This document shows positions 52,957 to 61,788 of a stretch of 64,000 nt of DNA, one piece after another. The stretch's first letter is position 1. The number at the start of each line of letters is the position of its first letter. The position numbers and the translations under genes were made by a program. Location: assembly GCA_963665935.1 (NCBI GenBank), contig OY762510.1:1-64000 (forward strand), given 5' to 3'. The notes beneath the pieces were generated by a model. It ran no database searches, was not told the origin of the DNA, and saw only the letters and a list, made by a program, of their open reading frames with translations. This DNA is from Syntrophus sp963665935 (GTDB lineage Bacteria; Desulfobacterota; Syntrophia; Syntrophales; Syntrophaceae).

Positions 52957-53262
52957 GTGATCCGCGGCGAGCTGCTCTATATCGACAAACGCGGCAGCAT
53001 TAATTTACCGGCGGCTATCCGGAAGCAGCTCGGCTTGAAAAATGGCACATATCTGGATCTGAATGTGGTGGAGGGTGGCGCAATTGTTCTTCAACCGGTG
53101 GAAATTTTCAGAACCGTGCGTCTCGCTGAAGAGGGGCTGGCCAAACTCAATGATGCGCGGCAGAGTGGTACGGACGAGATGCCGACCTGGCTGGTAGAGG
53201 AAATGAAGGATGCCGAGCGTCCGATCCGCCTGATGCCGCTGTGGCAATGGCTTGAAAAATAG
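52957..53262 (+). CDS. AbrB/SpoVT-family antitoxin-like DNA-binding protein
   Basis: A 101-residue protein. The AbrB swapped-hairpin motif is clear in LYIDKRGSINLPAAIRKQLGLKNG. GTG at 52957 is the apparent start, and no good ribosome site precedes it, so the N-terminus may be longer or damaged. No PIN or MazF-type toxin gene follows. It therefore looks like an orphan antitoxin or a small regulator among toxin-antitoxin debris. Confidence 0.72.
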   Translation: MIRGELLYIDKRGSINLPAAIRKQLGLKNGTYLDLNVVEGGAIVLQPVEIFRTVRLAEEGLAKLNDARQSGTDEMPTWLVEEMKDAERPIRLMPLWQWLEK

Positions 53263-53345
53263 GATGGCCTCTTTTTTTGCCCATGGACACTTGACTGGAG
53301 TAATCTTCTATAGTACAAGTAAGAATACAATAGGAGGTACAACTA

Positions 53346-53600
53346 ATGCCAAATACGCCCAAAATTATACCCATATCGGATCTTAGGCAAAACGCCAGCG
53401 ACGTGGTGAAAAATATTGTCGCTTCGAGAGAACCGGTTTTTATTACTCAGCGTGGCAGAGCTGCTGCTGTCATGGTCAGCATGGAAGTCTATGAAAAAAT
53501 ACAACACGAAATCGATATATTACATTTGCTGGCAAGAGGTGAGAAGGAAATAGCGGCAGGAATCGGTTATGAACTCGACGACGTGCTGAAGGATGGCTGA
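53346..53600 (+). CDS. Phd/YefM-type antitoxin
   Basis: An 84-residue antitoxin. PISDLRQNASDVVKNIVASREPVFITQRGRAAAVMVSMEVYE is the Phd/YefM fold: a dimerising DNA-binding N-terminus followed by a toxin-binding tail. AGGAGG precedes the ATG. No RelE/Doc-type toxin gene follows; the next bases encode the end of an unrelated nucleotidyltransferase. The toxin is probably lost, leaving an orphan antitoxin. Confidence 0.82.
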   Translation: MPNTPKIIPISDLRQNASDVVKNIVASREPVFITQRGRAAAVMVSMEVYEKIQHEIDILHLLARGEKEIAAGIGYELDDVLKDG

Positions 53601-53609
53601 AATTTATGA

Positions 53610-53756
53610 CAGACGACGCCTTTTCTTCAGCATCAGATACTGAAATACGGCCGTCTGGTCTGTGAAAACGATCCGGAGGAACGCATCCGCCAGGAGGTAC
53701 TGGCTCGAGCCGAGTATCTGGCCACAAGATATCTCTTCCGGGAGATTCCCGGTTAA
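53610..53756 (+). pseudogene. C-terminal remnant of an MNT-type nucleotidyltransferase
   Basis: A 48-residue frame with no start of its own reads TPFLQHQILKYGRLVCEND and then EERIRQEVLARAEYLATRYLFREIPG. This is the end of a minimal nucleotidyltransferase (MntA-like) fold, the partner of HEPN toxins. Everything upstream, including the GSxxxGxxxxxSD catalytic part, is missing. A HEPN gene is not seen nearby. Confidence 0.6.
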
Positions 53757-53767
53757 CCCCAGGGCAG

Positions 53768-55117
53768 TCACACCACCTCATACCCCCGGCTTCTCAGGAC
53801 ATCCCCCAATACCTTCCTTGCCCCCGCCTCCCCGTGGACCAGTTTGATGCTCCTGGGCTTCTCCGGCATCGACTGCACCCATTCGATCAATTCCTTCTGG
53901 TCCGCGTGGGCCGAATATCCCCCCAGGACGTAAATCCGCGCCCTGATGGAACATCTCTCCCCTTCCAGTTCCACATATCCTTCAGGTTTTCCGGCATACT
54001 CCTGGATGTACCGCCCCGGGGTGCCGTGGGCCTGATACCCTACGAAGATGATGTCGTTTTTGGGGTCTTCGATTCCCGTCTTCAGGTGATCCACGATGCG
54101 CCCACCCGTGCACATGCCGCTTCCTGCAAGAATCACCATCGGCCCCGGCGATTCCAGGAGTTTCAGGTGATCCTTGTGGTTCGCCACGGCATAGAGGTGT
54201 TTGAAATTCAGGGGATGATCGCCCTGTCTCAATTGGGCCTTCGCCTCCCTGTCCCAGTATTCGGAAAGGTTCGACGCGATTTTCGTCAATTCGAGGCCAA
54301 GAGGAGAATCCACCATGACCGGGATGCGCTGCAGTTTCTTCAGCTGTGGGAATTTTTCCTTCAGAACTTCGTCCGTGTGGAGCTGGTTCAGTTCATAGAG
54401 CAGTTCCTGGACTCTTCCCAGGGCGAAGGCCGGGATGAAGACCTTGCCGCCATCGGAGAGTGCCCGCACCAGAACCTGGCCCAGCCGTTCGACGCGATCC
54501 GAGCGGCTCTCATGAAAGCGGTCCCCGTAGGTGGATTCCAGAACGAGGAGATCGCAGGCCGGAGGAGGATCGGGATCGGGAAGAAGGGGTGTGTCCTTTG
54601 CGCCCAGATCCCCTGAAAAGAGGATGGACGATTTGGGACTGTTTGATTCCAGGTGGATGAAGGCGGAACCGAGGATGTGACCTGCCCGGGAGAAGGTAAA
54701 ACGGAGGCCGTTCTTCAAGGCAAAGGGTTCCCCGTATTCAAATCCCCAACTGAGTTCATCGATCTTGCGGATCACAGCCGTGGCTTCCTCGTCCCCCCAA
54801 TCGGTGAAACTCAGGGCATCGTGGAGCATGGGAATCAGGAGGGCCTTTGTCGGGTGGGTGGCAAGGATCTCTCCGCGGAACCCGCGTCGCACCAGTTCCG
54901 GCAGACGCCCGATGTGGTCGATGTGGGTGTGGGTCAGAAGGACATAATGAATCTGTGACGGGCGGACCGGCCAGTCGTCCAGGGGAAGCGCCCGGTCTCC
55001 CCCCTGCACCATCCCGCAATCCACGAGGATGTTCAGTCCATTTACCTGCACCAGATGGCACGATCCGGTGACACAGGATTCCCCACCTAGATGGGTTAAC
55101 TTGAAAGGCGTAAGCAT
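53768..55117 (-). CDS. Beta-CASP metallo-beta-lactamase-fold RNase-like protein
   Basis: A 449-residue metallo-hydrolase. LVDCGMVQGG and the zinc motif THTHIDHIG (His63, His65, Asp67, His68) are in the lactamase domain, followed by SGDLGAKDTPLL and the beta-CASP motifs ILAGSGMCTGGRIVDHL and AHADQKELIEWV. This set is that of CPSF/YSH1-like bacterial exonucleases or endonucleases involved in RNA processing. It lies alone and opposite to the toxin-antitoxin remnants, so no operon partner is seen. Some family members have broader hydrolase roles. Confidence 0.88.
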   Translation of the reverse strand: MLTPFKLTHLGGESCVTGSCHLVQVNGLNILVDCGMVQGGDRALPLDDWPVRPSQIHYVLLTHTHIDHIGRLPELVRRGFRGEILATHPTKALLIPMLHDALSFTDWGDEEATAVIRKIDELSWGFEYGEPFALKNGLRFTFSRAGHILGSAFIHLESNSPKSSILFSGDLGAKDTPLLPDPDPPPACDLLVLESTYGDRFHESRSDRVERLGQVLVRALSDGGKVFIPAFALGRVQELLYELNQLHTDEVLKEKFPQLKKLQRIPVMVDSPLGLELTKIASNLSEYWDREAKAQLRQGDHPLNFKHLYAVANHKDHLKLLESPGPMVILAGSGMCTGGRIVDHLKTGIEDPKNDIIFVGYQAHGTPGRYIQEYAGKPEGYVELEGERCSIRARIYVLGGYSAHADQKELIEWVQSMPEKPRSIKLVHGEAGARKVLGDVLRSRGYEVV

Positions 55118-55679
55118 TTTCCCTTATTCTCCTTTTTCTCTTTCTCTACCGATTTCTTAAATTCTAAGATAGCAAACGGACACATTCTACGAAATATTCC
55201 TAAAAATTATCTTGACCATAAATAAAATTCGAGTAGAATAACTTCCCTAAGTGGCGGATCTCTTGGGTGTAATCGATGATGCTTCAGGCTCTGTCAGTAA
55301 ATTGTCGCTCCGCATACGTCAGGGTTTTTCCTTACAACAAATGTAGGATCATGAGGTCCCCCTGTTTCCTTTAGCAAGATGGCGCCGCAACCGTATGTAA
55401 GGTTGTAACTGTCTGTTGCAATGATCGTCAGACTCCAGCCATCTTTTCTATCTTTTTTAAATCGCTTTTTTTGACTCTATCCAATCTTCTTGCCAGAAAT
55501 GGTTCCTATTTTCAGGTTTATTTATAAAAATGTTTCTTTCGGCATGAATATTGAGATACACATTTTTCATAACCTGTTTTTTTCGAAAATGCGCTTTTCG
55601 CACTCAGAAGATCTTAGCAGGATTTAAATTTTTTACGGAAACGCAATAGGCGTTAATTCAATTAATTTAAGAACAAACT
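55118..55679. other. Intergenic region upstream of the two-component pair
   Basis: About 560 bases between divergently transcribed genes. No ORF of note, tRNA or riboswitch is recognised. A small CAACC / GGTTG hairpin lies near 55390-55410. AT-rich bases at 55540-55640 would suit the promoter of the histidine-kinase gene, but I cannot place -35 and -10 with confidence. Confidence 0.5.
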
Positions 55680-56999
55680 ATGATTAGAAATCCCCGGACA
55701 TCAAAGGCAGCCTCTTCCGCCGACTCATATTCCCTGTTGTGCTTACGCGAACCCTCACGGGATGCGGAGCAAAAAGGCATCCTTTCGGCGTACGACGAAG
55801 CCGGATCAAGAAAATTCGGAAAAGAATATCCAGACATAGAATTGCCGGAAAAATTTTTTGATTGTGCCCCTGTCGGCTGCATGCTCATCGACGAAGAGGC
55901 GCGCATTCTTCAAATCAACCCCACAGGCGCCTCCCTGCTGGGCAAAGGGGATACCCGCCTTCTTCAGGGAAAATCTTTCCTCAACTTTGTCTCCAAGGCG
56001 TCTCAGCACAATTTTTTGACGCACTTAAAGACTTGCTCAGCGGGCAAGGTAAAACGACAATTAGAAGTCAAACTGCGGATTCCAAAGTCGATATCCGGTC
56101 TCCCGATACGGCTCGATACGGCCTTCTACGGCAATTCCAACGGGAATGCCCCTCTTTTGATTTCCGTTCTGACCGACCTTCGTGAACATAAACAGAAGGA
56201 AGAGGCCATGCAGCAGGAGCTGGAAAAAAGTGTCGCCGATCGCACGGCGGAACTGGCCGCGATGAACAAAGCCCTGCGGAAGAAGATCGCGGAGCACAAG
56301 GAAACGCAGAAGAACATCTATTCCGACCATGAACAGCTCCGGGCGTTGACATCGGCCCTGATCACCACGGAAGAGCGGGAACGGCGGCGGATTGCCACGG
56401 AACTTCACGATCACATCGGCCAGACCCTGGCGATCACACGGATCAAGCTGGAAATGCTTCACGCCCTGGCTTCCTACAGCGGGTTTGCCGAGGCGCTTGA
56501 GGAAATTCAGGGCTTCGTCAAGCAGGCCATCAAAGAAACCCGCTCCCTGATGACCAAATTGAGTCCGCCGGTATTTTATGAACTGGGTTTGAATGCGGCG
56601 TTGGAATGGTTAATGCAATACTTTGGTGAACAACATAACCTCAGGATTCATTATATAGGGAAAAGGGACCTTATATCCATTAATGAGGATCTGCAAATCC
56701 TTCTTCTGCAGGCGACCCGGGAACTTCTCATGAACGTGGTGAAGCATGCCGGAGTGGAAGAAGCGGAAGTCATCCTCAGAACGAGCCGGAAACAGATTAA
56801 AATCGAGGTTATCGACCACGGCGCCGGATTCGAAGTATCAAAAATCGGAACCCCCTTGGATTGGAGAGGAGGATTCGGCATCTTCAGCATTCATGAGCGC
56901 CTGAAGAATCTCGGTGGTCAACTCCAGATTCATTCAAAACGGGGGGAAGGAACGCATTTTACCCTCGTTGCACCGCACGGCACAAAAGAGGGTCTTTAA
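55680..56999 (+). CDS. PAS-domain sensor histidine kinase (NarL/DegS type)
   Basis: A 439-residue cytoplasmic kinase. A PAS domain (about 55-175: FDCAPVGCMLIDEEARILQINPT) is followed by a short coiled coil and a HisKA_3 dimerisation domain with the phosphoacceptor His243 in ATELHDHIGQTLA. The HATPase domain has LLQATRELLMNVVKHAG and GAGFEV, then GGFGIFSIHERL. No membrane helix is seen, so it senses a cytoplasmic or diffusible signal. The response regulator gene starts 14 bases later, and the two form one operon. Confidence 0.88.
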   Translation: MIRNPRTSKAASSADSYSLLCLREPSRDAEQKGILSAYDEAGSRKFGKEYPDIELPEKFFDCAPVGCMLIDEEARILQINPTGASLLGKGDTRLLQGKSFLNFVSKASQHNFLTHLKTCSAGKVKRQLEVKLRIPKSISGLPIRLDTAFYGNSNGNAPLLISVLTDLREHKQKEEAMQQELEKSVADRTAELAAMNKALRKKIAEHKETQKNIYSDHEQLRALTSALITTEERERRRIATELHDHIGQTLAITRIKLEMLHALASYSGFAEALEEIQGFVKQAIKETRSLMTKLSPPVFYELGLNAALEWLMQYFGEQHNLRIHYIGKRDLISINEDLQILLLQATRELLMNVVKHAGVEEAEVILRTSRKQIKIEVIDHGAGFEVSKIGTPLDWRGGFGIFSIHERLKNLGGQLQIHSKRGEGTHFTLVAPHGTKEGL

Positions 57000-57013
57000 A
57001 GGGAGAGTAGAAC

Positions 57014-57667
57014 ATGGCAATTACGGTCATCCTCGCTGACGATCACAAAATCATTCGGGATGGACTTCGAACGCTGATTGAATCCCAAACGGGCATGAAG
57101 GTCATCGCAGAGGCCGAAAACGGCAGGGAAACCATCAAACTGGCGAAAGAACTCAAGCCCAATGTCGTGATCATGGACATCTCCATGCCGGACCTCAACG
57201 GCATCGATGCGACCCGGGAAATCGTGAACAGCATTCCGGGCATCAAGGTCATCGCCCTCTCCATGCATTCAGACCGGCGGTTCGTATCGGGAATGCTTTC
57301 CTCCGGCGCTTCCGGATACCTTTTGAAAGACTGCGCCTTCGAAGAGCTCGCCAAGGCCATCAAGACAGTTGTTGACGATCATACCTATCTGAGCCCGATG
57401 ATTTCGGATATCGTCGTCAAAAGCTACATCACCAAAACCTCCTCAACGGATGCCGCTCAGGAAAGCGCCCCTACGTTAACCGCACGGGAGCGGGAGATGC
57501 TGCAGCTCATGGCGGAAGGAATGACCGCAAAAGAAATCGCCTCCCACCTCTATGTCAGCGTAAAGACGGTAGAAACGCATCGCCGGAATATTGCCCAGAA
57601 ATTGAATATCAGCCGGTCGGCGGAACTGATAAAATATGCCATTCGCGAAGGTCTGGTAACCCTGTAG
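57014..57667 (+). CDS. NarL/FixJ-type response regulator
   Basis: A 217-residue regulator. The receiver domain has ILADDHKIIRDGLRTL and the phosphoacceptor Asp55 in VVIMDISMPD, with the output-face lysine in GYLLKDCAFEEL. The LuxR/NarL helix-turn-helix (LTAREREMLQLMAEGMTAKEIA) at about 154-215 binds DNA. A GGGAGAG site precedes the ATG. It pairs with the PAS histidine kinase just upstream. The target genes are not indicated. The ABC exporter gene 120 bases downstream is a candidate. Confidence 0.92.
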   Translation: MAITVILADDHKIIRDGLRTLIESQTGMKVIAEAENGRETIKLAKELKPNVVIMDISMPDLNGIDATREIVNSIPGIKVIALSMHSDRRFVSGMLSSGASGYLLKDCAFEELAKAIKTVVDDHTYLSPMISDIVVKSYITKTSSTDAAQESAPTLTAREREMLQLMAEGMTAKEIASHLYVSVKTVETHRRNIAQKLNISRSAELIKYAIREGLVTL

Positions 57668-57788
57668 AAAGAATTTCAGGACAGCGCCCTTATCTTTTCT
57701 TTCCTGTTTCCTCCTGTTGTTGTATATCCAAGAAATACTCAAATAAAGATCCATCTTTTTTCTTTATCTCGTTATTTATATTCCGAAT

Positions 57789-58724
57789 ATGGATACCCGG
57801 AAAGTGCCGCCTTTATCGCCGATCATCGAGGCGTCCCATCTGCGGAAGAGCTTTGGCTCTTTCACCGCTGTGGATGATATTTCCTTTACCGTTCTGCCCG
57901 GGGAATGCTTCGGCATTCTGGGACCCAATGGCGCCGGCAAGACGACGGCCATCCGCATGCTTTACGGCTTTTCCCCCATGACCGGCGGAACGCTGAGAAT
58001 CTTCGGGCTGGATGTACGGGAGAATCTCCGTTCGATCAAGGCCCGCATCGGTGTCTGCCAGCAGGAGAACAACCTGGACCCCGATTTGACGGTCTTCCAG
58101 AACATGGAAATCTTCGCCGGCTACTTCAACCTGCCTCGGCCGCTCGCCCGGGAAAGGGCGGAGAATCTCCTGGCTTTCATCGCCCTGAAGAACCGGCGGG
58201 ATGACAAGGTGATCGAGCTTTCCGGGGGAATGATGCGCCGCCTGGTCCTCGCACGGGCCCTGATGAACGACCCAGATCTCCTGATTCTCGACGAGCCCAC
58301 CACCGGGCTCGATCCCCAATCACGGCACTCCGTCTGGCAACAGCTGGAGGAGCTGAAAAAAAGGGGGTTGACCATTCTCCTCACGACCCATTACATGGAT
58401 GAAGCCTCCCGGCTGTGCGACCGGCTGATCATTATGGACAAGGGGCGCATTCTTGTGGAAGGAATGCCGGTGGATCTGATCCGGACCCATGTGGGCCACG
58501 ACGTAATCGAGGTGGCGGAACCGGAGCCGGCGCTCCTGGATTTCGTAAAAAAGAAGGGATTGAACTTCGAGAATCTGGGGCATCGATTGTTGATCTACGG
58601 GGATAACCGGGATGCGCTCTTTCATGAAATCTCTTCCCTTTGCAGCCATGACGGCTGCGTCCTGCGCATGGCGACCCTGGAGGATGTCTTTCTGAAACTG
58701 ACGGGCAGAGAGTTGAGAGAATGA
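57789..58724 (+). CDS. ABC exporter ATP-binding protein (NodI/DrrA-like)
   Basis: A 311-residue ATPase. Walker A is GPNGAGKTT (45-53), the Q-loop is VCQQENNLDPDL, the signature reads ELSGGMMRRL, Walker B is LLILDEPTTGLDPQ and the H-loop is LLTTHYMDEA. The C-terminal extension (LIRTHVGHDVIEVAE onward) is of the DrrA/NodI type. The permease start overlaps its stop by four bases (ATGA). The pair would export a hydrophobic or glycolipid-like molecule. The substrate is unknown. Confidence 0.9.
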   Translation: MDTRKVPPLSPIIEASHLRKSFGSFTAVDDISFTVLPGECFGILGPNGAGKTTAIRMLYGFSPMTGGTLRIFGLDVRENLRSIKARIGVCQQENNLDPDLTVFQNMEIFAGYFNLPRPLARERAENLLAFIALKNRRDDKVIELSGGMMRRLVLARALMNDPDLLILDEPTTGLDPQSRHSVWQQLEELKKRGLTILLTTHYMDEASRLCDRLIIMDKGRILVEGMPVDLIRTHVGHDVIEVAEPEPALLDFVKKKGLNFENLGHRLLIYGDNRDALFHEISSLCSHDGCVLRMATLEDVFLKLTGRELRE

Positions 58725-59512
58725 GCCCCTTTAAACCCTATGACATATCCCGGCGCTTCTGGAAGGTGTGGTATCGAAACCTCGTGGTGAACCGTCAGAG
58801 TTGGAAGGTCGGTTTTCTCCCCCCTCTGCTGGAACCTCTTTTTTATCTCCTCGCCTTTGGAATCGGTCTCAGTGGCCTCGTCGGCAAAATCTCCTATGGC
58901 GGCTCGCAAGTGACGTATGTCCAGTTTATCGCCCCGGCCCTTCTGGCCATCAACATCATGAACAACGCTTTTTTCGAGAACACTTACAGTTCCTATGTCC
59001 GAATGTACTACCAGAAAACCTTCGACGCCATGATGGCCACCCCGCTGACCCTCGAAGAGATCATCACCGGCGAGATTTTCTGGGGGGCGACAAAATCTTT
59101 ACTGGCCACCCTCGTCATGCTTGCCGTCATCAGCCTCTTCGGCCTGGTGAGCTACCCTGCCGGGCTGCTGATCCTCCCCCTTTCCTTTCTCGGCGGCATC
59201 GCCTTCGGTTCCCTGGGCATGGTTTTCACGGGTAAGGTTAAAACGATCGACCTCTTCAATCTCCCGATCTTCTTGCTGATTACTCCCATGTACCTCTTCA
59301 GCGGGACGTTCTTCCCCCTGGAGAATCTGCCGTCCTGGGCCCGTTCTGTCGCCTACGCCCTGCCCCTGACCCATCTGGTCAACATGGTCCGCTCCCTCGG
59401 GTTTGGCCGTTTTGACGTCTCTCTGCTCTGGGGGCTCCTCTATCTTACCCTATTCTGCCTGATTCTTTTCCCACTCGCCATGGCGAGTATGCACAAGCGC
59501 CTCATTCAATAA
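58721..59512 (+). CDS. ABC-2-type permease (NodJ/DrrB-like)
   Basis: A 263-residue membrane protein with six predicted helices. LLEPLFYLLAFGIGLSGLV and APALLAINIMNNAFFENTYSSYVRM match the NodJ family of ABC-2 permeases, as do LTPMYLFSGTFFP (here LITPMYLFSGTFFPLENLPSWA) and LPLTHLVNMVRSLGFG near the C-terminus. It starts in an ATGA overlap with the ATPase gene, so the two-component exporter is translationally coupled. Confidence 0.9.
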   Translation: MSPFKPYDISRRFWKVWYRNLVVNRQSWKVGFLPPLLEPLFYLLAFGIGLSGLVGKISYGGSQVTYVQFIAPALLAINIMNNAFFENTYSSYVRMYYQKTFDAMMATPLTLEEIITGEIFWGATKSLLATLVMLAVISLFGLVSYPAGLLILPLSFLGGIAFGSLGMVFTGKVKTIDLFNLPIFLLITPMYLFSGTFFPLENLPSWARSVAYALPLTHLVNMVRSLGFGRFDVSLLWGLLYLTLFCLILFPLAMASMHKRLIQ

Positions 59513-59537
59513 GCCACCCAACCACCTTTCTACGGCT

Positions 59538-59655
59538 AATTCCAATTCCACATCAAAGCGCTATCTTCGTTGGCTGCGTTATCGGCTCCTCGACGTATTT
59601 CCTATACGACTGCGTCGCCTTCTCCTTGCCGCCTTGTTATCCTTTGAAATGCGGC
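59538..59655. repeat. Intergenic palindromic repeat unit
   Basis: About 118 bases of imperfect palindrome. The centre is CGACGTATTTCCTATACGAC. The arms GGCTGCGTTATCGGCTCCTCG and CGCCTTCTCCTTGCCGCC, and the outer TCAAAG / CTTTGA, complete a folded unit. The wording resembles a dispersed repeat I have seen between deltaproteobacterial genes. It lies between convergent genes (ABC permease + and yraN -) and may act as a terminator or mobile repeat. Only one copy is visible here. Confidence 0.5.
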
Positions 59656-59681
59656 TTTTTGGGAAGTTTGTGGAATGACGG

Positions 59682-60050
59682 TTACCGGCCGTAGGCCAGT
59701 TCGAAGGCGTCCTTGATCAGTTCAATGGAGGGATTTTTTGGGCGCAGCAGTATGGCTACCACGTCAAAGCGCACATCGGAGGGCTCCAGCCGGTGACTCT
59801 GGAGATAGAAGAGGGAAATCTTAGAGATCCGCCGCTGCTTTTCGGGACCGACGGCAAGCTGGGGCAGCCCGTAGTTTTCGGAGCGCCGGCTTTTCACTTC
59901 CACAAACACAAGGGTATCGCCCTCTTGCGCGATGATGTCGATTTCCCCGAAAGGGCAGCGGTAATTCCGCTCCAGGATGCGGTAACCGGCTTCCTCTAAA
60001 TAGGCCGCTGCCATTTCTTCGCCGATTTTTCCCGTTTGGAGATTCTGCAT
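59682..60050 (-). CDS. yraN: YraN-family (UPF0102) nuclease-like protein
   Basis: A 122-residue protein with the restriction-endonuclease-like core: GKIGEEMAAAYLEEAGY, FGEIDIIAQEGDTLVFVEVKSRR carries the D-(x)n-ExK active-site pattern, then KQRRISKISLFYL. The ATG at 60050 fixes the family's usual length; the frame is open 237 bases further upstream into rnhB but would be unlike any relative. It follows rnhB by seven bases, an order common in bacteria. The cellular role is unproven. Confidence 0.88.
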   Translation of the reverse strand: MQNLQTGKIGEEMAAAYLEEAGYRILERNYRCPFGEIDIIAQEGDTLVFVEVKSRRSENYGLPQLAVGPEKQRRISKISLFYLQSHRLEPSDVRFDVVAILLRPKNPSIELIKDAFELAYGR

Positions 60051-60057
60051 GGCTTCA

Positions 60058-60684
60058 TCAATCAAAAAGATCAGCGGTCTGCAGGCAGGGAGATTTTGGA
60101 GGGGTTGTTTTAAAGGATCTCCGGTGGATCTTGCAGAGACCATGGGAAAGGATGGCTTCGCGATGTTCCCGCGTGCCGTATCCCTTGTTTTTGAGGAAGT
60201 TATACTGGGGGAACTGCCGGTGGTAAATCTCCATAATCTGATCCCGCGAGACTTTCGCGATGATCGAAGCGGAGGCAATGGAGACACTCAAGGCGTCTCC
60301 TTTCACAATGGTTTTCTGGGGAATGTCGAGGGGTACGCGGTGAAGCCCGTCCACGAGGAGATAATCGGGCGGTGAAGAAAGATCCTCGACCGCCTCTGCC
60401 ATCGCCAAAAGGGTTGCCTGGAGGATGTTAACCTGATCGATCCTGTGGGGCTCCATCACGCCGACACCCACGGCAAGGGCCTCTTTTTTGATCACTTCGT
60501 AGAGCTTCTCCCGCTTCTTCGCGGAGAGCTTCTTTGAATCCGTGATCTCAGGGTTGCAATACCCACGGGGAAGAATCACTGCTGCGGCGACGACCGGACC
60601 TGCCAGTGGTCCCCTTCCCGCCTCGTCAATTCCGGCAATGACCCGATAGCCTTTCTGATAAGCTTCCTCTTCGAAAGAGTTCAT
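60058..60684 (-). CDS. rnhB: Ribonuclease HII
   Basis: A 208-residue enzyme that removes ribonucleotides from DNA and RNA-DNA hybrids. IAGIDEAGRGPLAGPVVAAAV carries the catalytic Asp-Glu pair, KKLSAKKRE is the next motif, LLVDG holds the third acidic residue, and IASASIIAKVSRDQIM and NKGYGTREH are family signatures. It lies 28 bases after rplS in the minus-strand operon. Confidence 0.95.
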   Translation of the reverse strand: MNSFEEEAYQKGYRVIAGIDEAGRGPLAGPVVAAAVILPRGYCNPEITDSKKLSAKKREKLYEVIKKEALAVGVGVMEPHRIDQVNILQATLLAMAEAVEDLSSPPDYLLVDGLHRVPLDIPQKTIVKGDALSVSIASASIIAKVSRDQIMEIYHRQFPQYNFLKNKGYGTREHREAILSHGLCKIHRRSFKTTPPKSPCLQTADLFD

Positions 60685-60712
60685 CCCCGATTTTCAGATT
60701 TTCAGAAAAGGA

Positions 60713-61060
60713 TCAGACTTTTCTCAGCTCTTTAATCCGCGCTTTCTTGCCCTGGAGGCCTCTCAGGTAATAGAGACGCGCCCTGCGCACACGGCCGCGG
60801 GTGACCACATCGATCCGGTCAATGGAGGGGGAATGGATGGGGAAGGTTTTCTCCACACCGATTCCATACGAAATCTTCCTTACCGTGAAATTAGCGGTAG
60901 AAAGCCCGCCTTTCTTGCGGATGACCACCCCTTCAAATGCCTGGATTCTCTGCTTCGAACCTTCAATAATGCGCACAAAAACGCGGATCGTATCCCCGGG
61001 CCGAAAATCGGGAATATCTCCACGCATCTGTTCCCTTTCCAACATCTCTATAATTTCCAT
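60713..61060 (-). CDS. rplS: Ribosomal protein bL19
   Basis: A 115-residue 50S ribosomal protein. FRPGDTIRVFVRIIEGSKQR, FEGVVIRKKGG, TVRKISYGIGVEKTFPIHSP and RRARLYYLRGLQGKKARIKE match bL19 over its whole length. GGAGGAAAG precedes the ATG. It lies 143 bases after the RNA methyltransferase gene and 28 before rnhB, in the classical rpsP-rimM-trmD-rplS order. Confidence 0.97.
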   Translation of the reverse strand: MEIIEMLEREQMRGDIPDFRPGDTIRVFVRIIEGSKQRIQAFEGVVIRKKGGLSTANFTVRKISYGIGVEKTFPIHSPSIDRIDVVTRGRVRRARLYYLRGLQGKKARIKELRKV

Positions 61061-61203
61061 AGGATCTTTCCTCCTTGATTCTTATCCTTTTTTAATGCTT
61101 TGACGAAAAAAAAAGTCCAATTCCATATCCAGAAACTGCATACATGGCACTCGCTTCGTCTGCGCGGCGCCTTGATATCATCTTTGATCTTTTTCGTCCA
61201 CTA

Positions 61204-61788
61204 TTATCGTCCCCATAACCGATCCAGAATAATGGAGACGGCGGAGCGAACGGAAAGGTGATTATAGTCTGAAGCCCCCTTCACCGCCGCAAGGCGATAA
61301 TCGGCACGATCCAGGACTTCCGCTGCAAGTCCCCATCCAGTGCCGAAGATCAGAACGTAGGCATCCTCTTCGCGCAGGATCAAACCTCTAAGCGCTGTAC
61401 AGGACAGGGTGTCTTCCGAGAAACCGGCCCCGGTGACCACAAGACGGACCCGCTTTCCCGACTGATCGGCAACGTCCGTCAGAACCTCATCCAGGCTCGT
61501 CTTCACGCAAACCCGCTGAAAGGCTTCCCGTCTCGATGGATTGAATTCCGCCCCGTATCCTTCCTGCCAGTGGGCGAGGATCTTCTCCACCAATCTTTTC
61601 TGCGCTTCCAGCGGCGTAACAATATAATAGCGCTGAACGCCATAAGTCCTGGCGGCCCGCGCTATATCGTGCACATCCATGTTGGCGACGGCGGTTGTTA
61701 CCACATCGCCGTTTTTATTGCAAACCGGATAATGTAAGAGAACCAGGTAATAGGGTGGCGGATGCCCTGCCTTTGCCTCCCCGCTCAA
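61204..61788 (-). CDS. SPOUT-type SAM-dependent RNA methyltransferase
   Basis: A 194-residue protein of the family with a C-terminal knot-like region. YLVLLHYPVCNKNGDVVTTAVANMDVHDIARAARTYGVQRYYIVTP opens it, and LVVTGAGFSEDT, YVLIFGTGWGLAAEVL and GASDYNHLSVRSAVSIILDRLWG follow, in the pattern of the bacterial RNA_Me_trans (Methyltrn_RNA_4) family. The start is TTG at 61788, overlapping the trmD stop (TTGA). Its place inside the trmD/rplS operon suggests rRNA or tRNA methylation, but the modified base is not known from sequence. Confidence 0.87.
   Translation of the reverse strand: MSGEAKAGHPPPYYLVLLHYPVCNKNGDVVTTAVANMDVHDIARAARTYGVQRYYIVTPLEAQKRLVEKILAHWQEGYGAEFNPSRREAFQRVCVKTSLDEVLTDVADQSGKRVRLVVTGAGFSEDTLSCTALRGLILREEDAYVLIFGTGWGLAAEVLDRADYRLAAVKGASDYNHLSVRSAVSIILDRLWGR

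Noticed and set aside
53834..54616. 260-residue plus-strand open frame
   Set aside because: Antisense to the beta-CASP gene; the zinc and beta-CASP motifs on the minus strand establish the real frame.
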